A stretch of DNA of 11,791 bases from Actinomycetota bacterium (GTDB lineage Bacteria; Actinomycetota; Actinomycetes; S36-B12). The translations under genes were made by a program, and so were the position numbers. This document shows positions 1-7,026 of this stretch, piece after piece. The first letter of the stretch is position 1; each line of letters opens with the position of its first letter. The notes below the pieces were generated by a model that did no database searches, was not told the DNA's origin, and was given only the letters and a program-made list of their open reading frames with translations. Location: positions 1 through 11,791 of the forward strand of contig RGQW01000040.1 of assembly GCA_010029945.1 (NCBI GenBank). The letters run 5' to 3'.

Positions 1-563
1 GTGATTCGCTTGAAGGCAGCGAAGTCGACCACCATGAAGTTGTCGATCGCCAACCCGCTGAGCGACTCGACGGCCTTCAACACGCACCCCGGACCTCCAT
101 TGACCATGGCCTCGTTGAAGCGTCCCTCGTAGCCGTCGACGGTCTTCCCCTCTTTGGTGCAGTCCGGCAGCGTCATCAAGGTGTCTCGGGGGATACTGAC
201 GCCGATGGCCTGCGAGCGGTCAGCGTTGACGTGGAAGATCATGGTGGTGTCGCTGCGCTCGATGTCGCCGAACTTCTTCAAGCTGCCGTAGCCCTTGTTC
301 CCTTTGCCCTTGCGAGAGTCGCTGCCCATCACCACCATCGTGAAAGCCGAGGTTTCACCGGTGTCCTCGTCGACCACGATGGACTGGTCCTCGGTCACCG
401 TGGTGCCGGTCTGCTCGGAGACGTCGAGTGCGGTGATGTTCCCTTCGAGTTGGCCCATGACGGACGTGACCCCAGCGCCGATCACGGTTGTCACCAGGAC
501 GGCCCCCGCGACCACTCCGGCCGCGATGGTCGATCCCAGGCGTACTGCGCTGCGAGAGGACAC
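1..563 (-). CDS. LytR-CpsA-Psr (LCP) family cell-wall ligase, N-terminal part (runs off left edge)
   Basis: Only the first 187 codons are visible; the frame stays open to the left edge. LCP enzymes are membrane-anchored phosphotransferases that move lipid-linked glycopolymers (arabinogalactan or teichoic-acid-type) onto peptidoglycan outside the cell. Seen here: a short cytoplasmic start, one membrane segment at about residues 9-30, a linker, then the LCP domain from about residue 74. Family motifs are GSDSR (80-84), RSDTT (103-107) and IPRDT (124-128), which hold the conserved Asp and Arg residues that bind pyrophosphate and Mg2+. Cys135 and Cys160 (in GGPGC) are further typical positions. 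The GTG start at 563-561 was chosen because AGGAAG (plus-strand complement 571-576) lies 7 nt upstream and an in-frame TGA lies further upstream with no better start. It diverges from the SpoIID-domain gene. Which glycopolymer it attaches cannot be told. Confidence 0.93.
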   Translation of the reverse strand, partial: MSSRSAVRLGSTIAAGVVAGAVLVTTVIGAGVTSVMGQLEGNITALDVSEQTGTTVTEDQSIVVDEDTGETSAFTMVVMGSDSRKGKGNKGYGSLKKFGDIERSDTTMIFHVNADRSQAIGVSIPRDTLMTLPDCTKEGKTVDGYEGRFNEAMVNGGPGCVLKAVESLSGLAIDNFMVVDFAAFKRI

Positions 564-797
564 CGGTCGCCTTCCTGTGGGCAGTTGGGGCGTGAACTCG
601 CCGGGCAGCGAGTTCCGTCATGGTACGCAGGCTTCGGTTCTGCCTTGGTGCGACGCACCAGGGGGACGGGGGGTTCCGATTTTCGGGCGTGCCGGTAACG
701 GGTGTGACCAATGGGTCGTGTGAGGCTTGAGCCGAAACTGCAATGTGTCGCCGCAGGCCTCCTATGGCTCGGCACCGCCTTGGAAAGGACACCGATC
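564..797. promoter_or_regulatory. Divergent intergenic region between the LCP and SpoIID-domain genes
   Basis: These 234 bp separate two divergent starts and must hold both promoters. The longest signal is the palindrome TGGTGCG-A-CGCACCA at 646-660. For the minus-strand LCP gene, CGGAACC (complement of 672-678), a 16-nt spacer and CGTCG (complement of 651-655) loosely resemble an extracytoplasmic-function sigma promoter of mycobacterial SigE type. No convincing -35/-10 pair was found for the plus-strand gene. The plus frame is open back to an ATG at 711, but the signal peptide and Shine-Dalgarno site argue that 711-797 is leader, not coding. Confidence 0.45.
646..660. promoter_or_regulatory. 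Perfect 15-bp palindrome, candidate operator
   Basis: TGGTGCG, one central A, then CGCACCA: the two 7-nt arms are exactly complementary. It lies in the divergent LCP/SpoIID intergenic region and overlaps the weak ECF-like -10 match on the minus strand. An interrupted 7-bp dyad suits a dimeric repressor site. With a single-base loop it cannot form a good RNA hairpin. No known regulator is assigned. Confidence 0.4.
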
Positions 798-2756
798 GTG
801 ACAACGGCAGGCCGAACGGCGCGCAGGACGCGCTCGGCGCTGCTCACCGTCGGCGTCGCTACCGCCCTGGTCTCATCGCTCCTCGGCGCCTCGCCGGCGA
901 CGGCGAACCCCACGCCGCCGCCTGCGTCGTTCACCCTTGCGGGTGCCGGGTTCGGACATGGTGTTGGGATGAGCCAGTACGGCGCGCTGGCCATGGCGAA
1001 AGCCGGCATGGATGCGTCGTCGATCGTGACTCACTACTACCAGGGCACGAACGTCACGCCCGTTCCAGACGACATGGCTGTTCGCGTCAACCTGGAGTTC
1101 AAGAAGAAGCACATTCGTATGCGTGGCGAGGCCGTCGAAGGTGACGGCACCGTCCAGGCGAACCTGGCGGGAACGATCGTCACCGCCGCACCGGAAGAAA
1201 TTTTCGCGTTCACCGGCGACGCAGGTGCGGTGGTAGCGGCCAAGGTCGTCGGCGGAGTACGCCAGGAGTTGGGAATCTTCCCGTCGGTGTCACTCACCTG
1301 GTCGGGTTTGGCCAACGTCGTCGCGAAGAACGGCTCATTCGACTCGGCTGGTCATCGTTATCGCTACGGGACCATCGAGATCCTGCCGACGTCGGATCCG
1401 AGCCGCACACGCCTGAACGTTGTCAATTCCCTGCGCCTGCACGAGGAGTACTTGTACGGAATTTCCGAGGTCAGCAGCTCATGGCCGGATGCGGCCCTTC
1501 AGGCGCAGGTGCTGGCCGCTCGAACGTACGCGCTATCGGCCATCGCGGCCGGTCCACGCAAAGCCTGTGATTGTCACGTCGACGATGGGCGCGGGCCGTA
1601 CTCCGATCAGGTGTTCTCGGGGTGGTCCAAGCAGTCGGGTGCGATGGGCGAACGGTGGGTCGCTGCCGTGAACGCAACGCACGCGTCCCCGACGGCGGGG
1701 ATGGCGATCTTGTATGAGGGTCAGCCGATCCGCGCCTTCTACTCTTCGTCCAGCGGCGGTGCTACGCAAGCAAGCGTCGACCAATGGGGTGGTGATCTGC
1801 CGTACGTCCGATCGGTGGCCGACCCCTGGTCCTTGAGTGAAGACAACCCGAATCGATCGTGGACGGTGACGGTCGATCAGGCGCGCATGGCCCAAGCCTT
1901 CGCCGCGGCTGCGGTGCAGCAGGTCGATGTAATCGCTCGTGACCCGAGCGGCGTCGCGAAGACCGTCCAGGCGACCCTTGTCGACGGAACAACGGTGACG
2001 AAAAGCGGCAATCAGGTTCGCAACGCTTTGGGTCTGAAGTCCTCCTACATCAACGCAATCGACGGTCGTGCCGGCGTGCCCATCTCGGTACCGCAGGCAC
2101 CACCGGCGCAAACACCTCCCACGCAAGCTCCGGTGGAACAACCGGTCGTCAACTACGAACGTCAGGTAACCATGTTGACGCCAGCCGATCGTGAGGTCCG
2201 GGCGTTGAAGCCGTTCACTATCCGCGCTCAAGTGTCCCCGGAGCGCAAAGGACTGCGCGTGTGGTTCCAACGCATGGTCGACGGCGAGTGGGTCACGTTC
2301 AAGAAGAAGCGAACACGCAGCAGCGGCAAGGTTCGCTACCGCGTTTCGGAGGCGTGGCCGCCCAACACGACCCAGGAATATCGGGTTGTCGTGGTGCGCA
2401 AGAAGCAGCCCATCGGCGTGGGGGATGTCTTCCGGGTATCTGTTGTTCCCAGCGTCAAACCGCGGTCGGTTGCATTGATCACCCCTTCGGTGATGGATGT
2501 CCCCGCCGGAAAGCCCTTCGCCATCAAGGCGAAGGTGCGACCCAAACGCAAGGGCTTGACGGTGTGGCGACAGGCGTTCGTCGACGGTGAGTGGCGAACC
2601 GTGCAGCGCAGCACGACGAAGAAGGGCGGCCGGGTGGTGTTCCGGGTCAAGAAGGCGGCACCGGCCGGAGCCACCTACACCTACCGAATTCTCGTCGTCG
2701 CCAAGAAGCAGGCCGCCGGCGCAAGCCAAGATGTGACGGTGAACGTTTCTGGCTAA
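798..2756 (+). CDS. Secreted SpoIID/LytB-domain protein with two C-terminal beta-type modules
   Basis: 652 residues. GTG 798 was chosen over the in-frame ATG 711 because AAAGGA (784-789) lies 8 nt upstream and translation from GTG begins with a clean signal peptide: basic RTARRTR (6-12), hydrophobic 13-30, cleavage near SPATA-NP (32-38). SpoIID-family proteins bind or cleave denuded peptidoglycan glycan strands as lytic transglycosylases. The motif GHGVGMSQYGA (53-63) is followed by the main SpoIID domain: EEYLYGISEVSSSWP (216-230), where Glu224 aligns with the catalytic Glu of Bacillus SpoIID, then LAARTYA (239-245), CDC (257-259) and YSSSSGG (315-321). A P/T/Q-rich linker (430-450) leads to two homologous modules (about 456-540 and 557-640) sharing KPF-I-A-V, RKGL-VW and VDGEW. 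These look like small beta-sandwich wall- or sugar-binding repeats, very Lys/Arg-rich. Its stop overlaps that of the convergent TIGR03089 gene. Family confidence is high; enzymatic activity is inferred. Confidence 0.9.
   Translation: MTTAGRTARRTRSALLTVGVATALVSSLLGASPATANPTPPPASFTLAGAGFGHGVGMSQYGALAMAKAGMDASSIVTHYYQGTNVTPVPDDMAVRVNLEFKKKHIRMRGEAVEGDGTVQANLAGTIVTAAPEEIFAFTGDAGAVVAAKVVGGVRQELGIFPSVSLTWSGLANVVAKNGSFDSAGHRYRYGTIEILPTSDPSRTRLNVVNSLRLHEEYLYGISEVSSSWPDAALQAQVLAARTYALSAIAAGPRKACDCHVDDGRGPYSDQVFSGWSKQSGAMGERWVAAVNATHASPTAGMAILYEGQPIRAFYSSSSGGATQASVDQWGGDLPYVRSVADPWSLSEDNPNRSWTVTVDQARMAQAFAAAAVQQVDVIARDPSGVAKTVQATLVDGTTVTKSGNQVRNALGLKSSYINAIDGRAGVPISVPQAPPAQTPPTQAPVEQPVVNYERQVTMLTPADREVRALKPFTIRAQVSPERKGLRVWFQRMVDGEWVTFKKKRTRSSGKVRYRVSEAWPPNTTQEYRVVVVRKKQPIGVGDVFRVSVVPSVKPRSVALITPSVMDVPAGKPFAIKAKVRPKRKGLTVWRQAFVDGEWRTVQRSTTKKGGRVVFRVKKAAPAGATYTYRILVVAKKQAAGASQDVTVNVSG
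2166..2717 (+). repeat. Twin C-terminal modules within the SpoIID-domain protein
   Basis: Protein-level tandem duplication at about residues 457-540 and 557-640 of the SpoIID-domain protein. Both copies read, in order, a [ML]xTP start, KPF-I-A-V, P-RKGL-VW, a VDGEW core, a basic K/R-rich turn, V-[FY]RV, and a closing YR[VI]-VV-[KR]KKQ strand. DNA identity is only partial, so this is an old domain duplication rather than a fresh DNA repeat. The predominance of short alternating strands suggests Ig-like or carbohydrate-binding beta-sandwiches. Confidence 0.75.
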
Positions 2757-3439
2757 AGAACCGCGTCCACCGGTTCGGAGCCGAAACCGTCGTTGCCGGA
2801 TTGCCCGAGAATCACCGATCCACCTGTGACCGCCGGCCATAGTGCGGGAAGCCACCACTGGGAATCGTCGGGGTGCAGTCCCAGTCGGGTCACGCCCGCG
2901 AGTGGGCGGGCAATATCGCGGGCGCGTTCAAGCAGCTGACGTTGCGTGTGGCCGTCGAGCGCGAGGGCATCGGAGTAGTCGTCAATGAAGACCTGCTGGT
3001 CGGGCTGGGTCCGCACCGCGATCGTCGCGTCCTGTGCTCCGGGCGCAAGCGCCGCCATGTCGTCGGGGCCTAGGGGCAAGCCGAAGGGGTGCATGGACAC
3101 CACGATCACGTTGCCCGTGAGATCCGGAGCTTGCTGTGGCCCGGCGACGAGCAGATCGCAATCCGCACTGCCTTGAGGAACAACCACGCATCCCGCCGAC
3201 CAAATCCCCAGCAGCCAGGTGACCCGTTGCCAATGCCACGGAAGGTGAAGGGCCACCTGTTGTCCCGGATCGCAATCGAATTCCGAGGTGAGCGCGTTGG
3301 CGATCTTGGCGGCTGCATTGATGACCGATGCTCCGGACAGCTCCATCCGCCCGTCGTATCCGAGATACGTCACGTAGGGCTGGGCAGGGTCGGTGCGGGC
3401 GGCAGCAGCGGAGCGGATGTCGGTGGCCGTTGAGGACAT
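2753..3439 (-). CDS. TIGR03089 family protein (AMP-binding-enzyme-like, function unknown)
   Basis: 228 residues, the usual length for this actinobacteria-specific family (M. tuberculosis Rv3268 is a member). These proteins resemble the N-terminal part of acyl-CoA-synthetase/adenylation enzymes but are too short to hold the full catalytic core; their role is unknown. Seen: YVTYLGYDGRMELSG (22-36), an INAAAKIANAL helix (40-50), PWHWQRVTWLLGIWSAGCVVVP (about 67-88), which matches the substrate-pocket start of adenylating enzymes, and SMHPFGLPL (113-121), a family hallmark. The ATG at 3439 is the first good start, with AGGCGG about 8 nt upstream. Its TAG overlaps the SpoIID TAA in the shared CTAA (2753-2756). 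LCP genes commonly neighbour this family. Its 5' end touches the truncated start of the pyrophosphorylase, where DNA may be missing. Confidence 0.88.
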   Translation of the reverse strand: MSSTATDIRSAAAARTDPAQPYVTYLGYDGRMELSGASVINAAAKIANALTSEFDCDPGQQVALHLPWHWQRVTWLLGIWSAGCVVVPQGSADCDLLVAGPQQAPDLTGNVIVVSMHPFGLPLGPDDMAALAPGAQDATIAVRTQPDQQVFIDDYSDALALDGHTQRQLLERARDIARPLAGVTRLGLHPDDSQWWLPALWPAVTGGSVILGQSGNDGFGSEPVDAVL

Positions 3440-4485
3440 GGCGCCACCGCCTGCGACCGTTGACGGTGAACACGCCCAAACCCATGCTGCCCGTCGCGGG
3501 AGTCCCTTTTACGGTGCACCAGATCACGCGTGCCCGCGATGCGGGAATCGAACGCATCGTCCTGGCGACGAGTTATCGGGCCGAGGTCTTCGCGGAGTTC
3601 GTGGAAGGCGTGGATCTCGGCATCGACATTGTGATCGCGACGGAGGACGAGCCACTGGGCACCGGTGGTGCGATTCGACACGCTTTGTCACACCTGGAGT
3701 CCGGACCCGACGATCCCATTGTCATCTTCAACGGAGACGTCCTGAGCGGTCTGGACATCGATGCACTCGTGCGCTCGCACGTGGAGACCTCCAGTGATGT
3801 CACGTTGTACCTGACCCCGGTAGAGGACCCCCGCGCGTACGGCCTGGTTCCGATCGATGGCGACGGTCGAGTCGAGGCCTTTTTGGAGAAGCCATCGACG
3901 CCGGAAGAGATCGTCACCGACCTGATCAATGCCGGGTGCTACGTCTTCACCCGTTCGATCATCGAGCAGATCCCCGCGGGTCGGGTGGTGTCGGTCGAGC
4001 GTGAGACCTTTCCGGGTCTGTTGGCAAACAACGCCGTGGTGCGCGGAGTGGTTGATCGCGGCTACTGGCTCGATCTCGGCACACCGCTGGCGTTCGTGCA
4101 AGGCAGTTGCGATCTCGTTCGCGGCCTCGCACCGTCTCCCGCGGTTGCCAACACCGGTGAGGCGCTCGTGCTCGACGGTGCCGATGTTGCGGCGTCCGCC
4201 GATGTGCGGGGCGGCTCGACGATCGGTGCCAACGTTGTTGTTTCCGCGGGCTCGGTTGTCGATGGCTCGGTGGTTTTCGATGATGCCATCGTGGGCGAGG
4301 CGAGCGAAATTCGTGGCAGCATCATCGGGCGCGGAGCCCGTATCGGTGAGGGGTGCTCGCTCGACGGCGTCGTGGTCGGTGATGGTGCCGTCGTAGGCGC
4401 ACGCAACGAAATCCGCGAGGGCGCGCGCGTGTGGCCGCAGGTGGCGATACCTGATCTTGCTATTCGGTACTCGTCTGACGCGTAG
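3430..4485 (+). CDS. NDP-sugar pyrophosphorylase, mannose-1-phosphate guanylyltransferase type, N-terminus missing
   Basis: Makes GDP-mannose (or a related NDP-sugar) from sugar-1-phosphate and NTP for cell-wall glycans. It is collinear with M. tuberculosis Rv3264c from RLRPLT (3448 on) to the C-terminal RYSSDA. Seen: NTPKPMLPVAG, the signature lysine loop; EDEPLGTGGAI; FNGDVLSG with the metal-binding Asp; FLEKP; INAGCYVF; YWLDLGTP; then a left-handed beta-helix of hexapeptide repeats (about 4160-4440). Missing: the first beta strand and the GGxGTR nucleotide-binding loop that should directly precede RLRPLT. In this frame the upstream codons are antisense to the TIGR03089 gene, and the only nearby start is TTG 3430 without a Shine-Dalgarno site; ATG 3328 lies deep inside the opposite gene. 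The 5' end is therefore damaged or misassembled and the given start is a placeholder. The sugar specificity is not proven. Confidence 0.85.
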   Translation: MRTWRHRLRPLTVNTPKPMLPVAGVPFTVHQITRARDAGIERIVLATSYRAEVFAEFVEGVDLGIDIVIATEDEPLGTGGAIRHALSHLESGPDDPIVIFNGDVLSGLDIDALVRSHVETSSDVTLYLTPVEDPRAYGLVPIDGDGRVEAFLEKPSTPEEIVTDLINAGCYVFTRSIIEQIPAGRVVSVERETFPGLLANNAVVRGVVDRGYWLDLGTPLAFVQGSCDLVRGLAPSPAVANTGEALVLDGADVAASADVRGGSTIGANVVVSAGSVVDGSVVFDDAIVGEASEIRGSIIGRGARIGEGCSLDGVVVGDGAVVGARNEIREGARVWPQVAIPDLAIRYSSDA

Positions 4486-4498
4486 TACGCGACGTCAG
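4475..4498. terminator. Hairpin spanning both stop codons of convergent genes
   Basis: CTGAC-GCGTA-G-TACGC-GAC-GTCAG: two 5-bp stem segments, a 1-nt apex (in practice a slightly larger loop) and a 3-nt bulge on one side. It contains the TAG of the pyrophosphorylase (4483-4485) and the TGA of fbiB (4497-4495, minus). Only 9 bp separate the genes, so this is the only place for a bidirectional transcription end. There is no T-tract, so intrinsic termination is uncertain. Confidence 0.35.
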
Positions 4499-5517
4499 TC
4501 GACGGGGATGATGTAGTCCTCGGCTCTGCGCGGGGGTCGATCTTTGGCCGGTTGCGCGGGAACTCCGACGGCTACCGCACCCAACGGGATCATCCGGTCT
4601 CCGAGACCGAAATGCTCGCGGACGATTTGCGGGGCGAAGATCGTGGAGGAGATCCACGCGGACCCCAGGCCCTCGGCAGCGAGGCGAATCAGGAGGTTCT
4701 CCACGCACGCTCCACCGGCAACCATGAACAGGTCGCGTTCCGCCGCGTTGCGACGATCATCCGGGTAGGTGTGCGCCCCTGTGGCGAGATCGATGAAGGG
4801 AACAACCACGACGGGTGCTGTTCGAAGGATGTTGGGGCCGTCGTCGGCGATCACCAGATGGGAGAGGCCGCGAAGGACAGCGACGGGCGCGTTGTTGAGT
4901 TTTCCGGTGGCCAAGTCGACGGCGGATGCGATCTCGTCGGCGATCGCGACAACCGTCATCTCGAGTGTGTTTCCGAAATCATCGTGGCGGCCGGTGTAGT
5001 CGTCGAGCACGTGAACGCCGCTAGATCCGATGGCAACGTCGGTCACACCCAGCCGCCAGGGCCGGCCCATCGTGTCAGTGATGATGACGCCCACGGTGAC
5101 GCCCGTGCGATCGATCACGTGATCTCTCAGTTGTCGGGCGCTGGCATCGGAATCGACGGGAAGGAGGACCACCGTTCCTTGGTCGGTGTTGCTGGCATCG
5201 ACGCCGGCCGCCGCGAGCACCAAACCGTGTGAGGTCTGAACGATCTTGGTGATGCCACGCGGAGTGTTCTTCACGGCGACGATTCGCTCGGCCTGTTGAT
5301 CGATGACCGACTCGCGCGATGCTGCCTCGACCACACGGCCTTCGGCTTTAGCCACCACCTTGCTGGTGACAACGATGATGTCGCCGTCGCTGATACCGGC
5401 GGATTCATCCGGCCAACGGATGGTGGCTAGGGCCTCGGTGACGATGGAGTTGATGTCGTCACCGGGGGAGAACAGGTGATCGAGGGGCACCGGGAGAACG
5501 GTGAAAGTGGAGGTCAT
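4495..5517 (-). CDS. fbiB: FbiB-like F420:gamma-glutamyl ligase / nitroreductase-fold protein with an internal deletion
   Basis: 340 residues; mycobacterial FbiB has about 448. FbiB adds the glutamate tail to F420-0 with GTP (N-terminal CofE-like domain), and its C-terminal FMN domain reduces dehydro-F420-0. Seen: a complete CofE domain (1 to about 227) with DGDIIVVTSKVVAKAEGR (44-61), AAAGVDASN (102-110), ITDTMGRPWRLGVTD (146-160) and NAPVAVLRGL (209-218). Directly after IADDGP (223-228) the protein jumps to NILRTAPVVVVPF, which aligns with the middle of the nitroreductase domain, and continues through GAHTYPDD, GSAWISSTIF and PLGAVAVG to the end. About 110 residues, including the family's RRSxRRF FMN-phosphate motif, are absent, yet the frame is kept. 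ATG 5517 overlaps the upstream gene's TGA (ATGA, 5517-5514), so it is last in the fbiA unit and translationally coupled. The ligase is plausibly active; the reductase half is not. Confidence 0.88.
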   Translation of the reverse strand: MTSTFTVLPVPLDHLFSPGDDINSIVTEALATIRWPDESAGISDGDIIVVTSKVVAKAEGRVVEAASRESVIDQQAERIVAVKNTPRGITKIVQTSHGLVLAAAGVDASNTDQGTVVLLPVDSDASARQLRDHVIDRTGVTVGVIITDTMGRPWRLGVTDVAIGSSGVHVLDDYTGRHDDFGNTLEMTVVAIADEIASAVDLATGKLNNAPVAVLRGLSHLVIADDGPNILRTAPVVVVPFIDLATGAHTYPDDRRNAAERDLFMVAGGACVENLLIRLAAEGLGSAWISSTIFAPQIVREHFGLGDRMIPLGAVAVGVPAQPAKDRPPRRAEDYIIPVD

Positions 5518-7019
5518 GGGGAAGCCCAGTGAAGTGAGGTGTCGGTCCGGCGTCCCCGGTCTGCTGCTGCAGCCTGCAGGTGAGCGACGGTGCGGGTGGC
5601 GGAGGCGTCCAGATGAAGGCCCGAGACGGACACCGGGCCTGGAGTCGTGTCGACGTGCACGGAAGCCAGGTCGAGGGCTCGCTCCCATGGCCCTTGCGTC
5701 CAGCGGACCGATTGGGTGCGTGCGTGCGGCACGAGTGCTGTCCGACGCGTGATCCGCCCTCGTCGGATCGCGAAACTGTGTGCGTCCCACCCCACGGCAA
5801 GATTCCGCCACTGAAGGGGCGATCGCCACCAGGCGCGACGCGGCGCACCTACCCAGGTGATCGAAGAAGCCTGCAGATCGGGCAGCACCCGCGAAACGAT
5901 GTCCTGGGCGGCGTCCATCTCGGAGACGGGAATGAGCACGGTGTCGCTGCGCTGGCTTCCGGAGCCGGAGGATTCCGAGCCCACGCCGGCGATCGTGACG
6001 CGAATACGTGTCCATTGCTGCCTCCGCCACAGCAACGGCTCGACGTATTCGATGGCCTGGATGCGGCCGGGAGGAACGGTCCGCGATTCGGTGCGCAGCA
6101 ATCCATAACGCAGGCGGAGTCCATCGGGAGACTGTGCGACGGTGAACCCGTAAAAGCGAATGAATTCCGCCACGACGAGAACAAGGGGAATACCTCCGGT
6201 CACGATGGCCACGCCGATAGCACCCCAACCTCCGGTGAGATAGCTGGTGACGATGATGATGACGGTGAGCAGGAGTAGACCGGCCGTTGTCATACGAAGT
6301 GCCAGCGACACGGCCAAGTGACGGCCGGACACCCGGGCTATGTCGCTTTGCGGTGCTTCAGCAGTCGTGGCCGAGAGTCCTGCCGACCGTGCGAGGACCT
6401 CTCGTCGGATCTCACGAGCGTCGTCGAGGGTCACGTACTTGAGTCGAACCCGTGAGTCGTCCTGCCCGGCCACTTCGATGACGACCACGGCCATGGAGAA
6501 CAGTCGGGCGGCGAATGGTTGCGTCACGTCCACGGTTTGGATTCGGGAGAGTTGAACGCGTCGTTGTTGGCGAAACAGCACTCCTGATTGCATTCGAAAG
6601 TCACCGTCGTCGTCGAACCAGAAACTGAGCGCCCGCCACTGGAAGTAGTTCAGCAATGCGACGAGAGCACTCAGGAGGAAGGCGATGACGGCGAAAACAA
6701 CGATGGCGAGCGCGATTGGTGGCATCCACGCCATGCCGATGATGTCGTCGAGGCGCCCGGCCAGTGTGTTGATGCGCTGAATGCCGACGGCGAAGGCGAT
6801 ACCGGCGAGTGCGGGAAAGACCGCTACCGCGTGGACGAGCGGTGAGATCGGGTGCACCTTGCGGTGCCCTTCAGCGTCAATGAGGCGGCTGCCGGGGACG
6901 GTGATGCCGAGTCCAAGGTCGTCACCGATGGAACTGGACGGCACGCTGGAGCTGGAATCGACTCCCTCGTGCGCGGGTGAATTGTGCTCGCGCGGGGTGT
7001 GGCGTGCCGGATCGGTCAT
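5514..7019 (-). CDS. Membrane protein with three bacterial PH (bPH2/DUF304) domains, YdbT-like
   Basis: 501 residues, near the length of Bacillus YdbT. Seen: a disordered Ser-rich N-terminus (1-50), membrane segments at about 58-80 and 100-125, and a bPH2 domain (127-205) with FRMQSGVLFRQQRRVQLSRIQ, the typical 'exposure to linker, rr-vpl-RIQ' pattern. A second membrane pair (about 236-285) precedes a second bPH2 domain (286-385) with LRLRYGLLRTESRTVPPGRIQ. A third, more divergent PH unit (about 400-486) has FAIRRGRITRRTALVPHARTQ and no membrane segment after it. The biochemical role of this family is unknown; related Bacillus YdbST proteins are envelope-stress membrane proteins. ATG 7019 follows the smaller PH gene's stop by 7 nt, and its stop overlaps the fbiB start, so it is made from the same transcript as both F420 genes. 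Any link to F420 is inference from position only. Confidence 0.88.
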   Translation of the reverse strand: MTDPARHTPREHNSPAHEGVDSSSSVPSSSIGDDLGLGITVPGSRLIDAEGHRKVHPISPLVHAVAVFPALAGIAFAVGIQRINTLAGRLDDIIGMAWMPPIALAIVVFAVIAFLLSALVALLNYFQWRALSFWFDDDGDFRMQSGVLFRQQRRVQLSRIQTVDVTQPFAARLFSMAVVVIEVAGQDDSRVRLKYVTLDDAREIRREVLARSAGLSATTAEAPQSDIARVSGRHLAVSLALRMTTAGLLLLTVIIIVTSYLTGGWGAIGVAIVTGGIPLVLVVAEFIRFYGFTVAQSPDGLRLRYGLLRTESRTVPPGRIQAIEYVEPLLWRRQQWTRIRVTIAGVGSESSGSGSQRSDTVLIPVSEMDAAQDIVSRVLPDLQASSITWVGAPRRAWWRSPLQWRNLAVGWDAHSFAIRRGRITRRTALVPHARTQSVRWTQGPWERALDLASVHVDTTPGPVSVSGLHLDASATRTVAHLQAAAADRGRRTDTSLHWASP

Positions 7020-7026
7020 CGGGGTG

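Noticed and set aside
711..797. Extension of the SpoIID-domain protein back to ATG 711
   Set aside because: The extra 29 residues have no signal-peptide character and would bury the real one; GTG 798 has a Shine-Dalgarno site and gives a normal secreted N-terminus.
1533..2858. Long minus-strand open frame of 441 codons
   Set aside because: It is antisense to the SpoIID-domain gene and rich in Arg/His without any recognisable motif, as expected of a GC-rich shadow frame.
3328..3429. ATG 3328 as the real start of the pyrophosphorylase
   Set aside because: It would overlap the 5' end of the opposite TIGR03089 gene by over 100 bp, adds residues unlike any family member, lacks a Shine-Dalgarno site and still does not supply the GGxGT loop.
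5518..6228. Upstream extension of the fbiB frame to 6228
   Set aside because: This stretch is an off-frame reading of the large PH-domain gene; fbiB homologues start at about MTSTFTVLPV (5517), which also gives the ATGA overlap.
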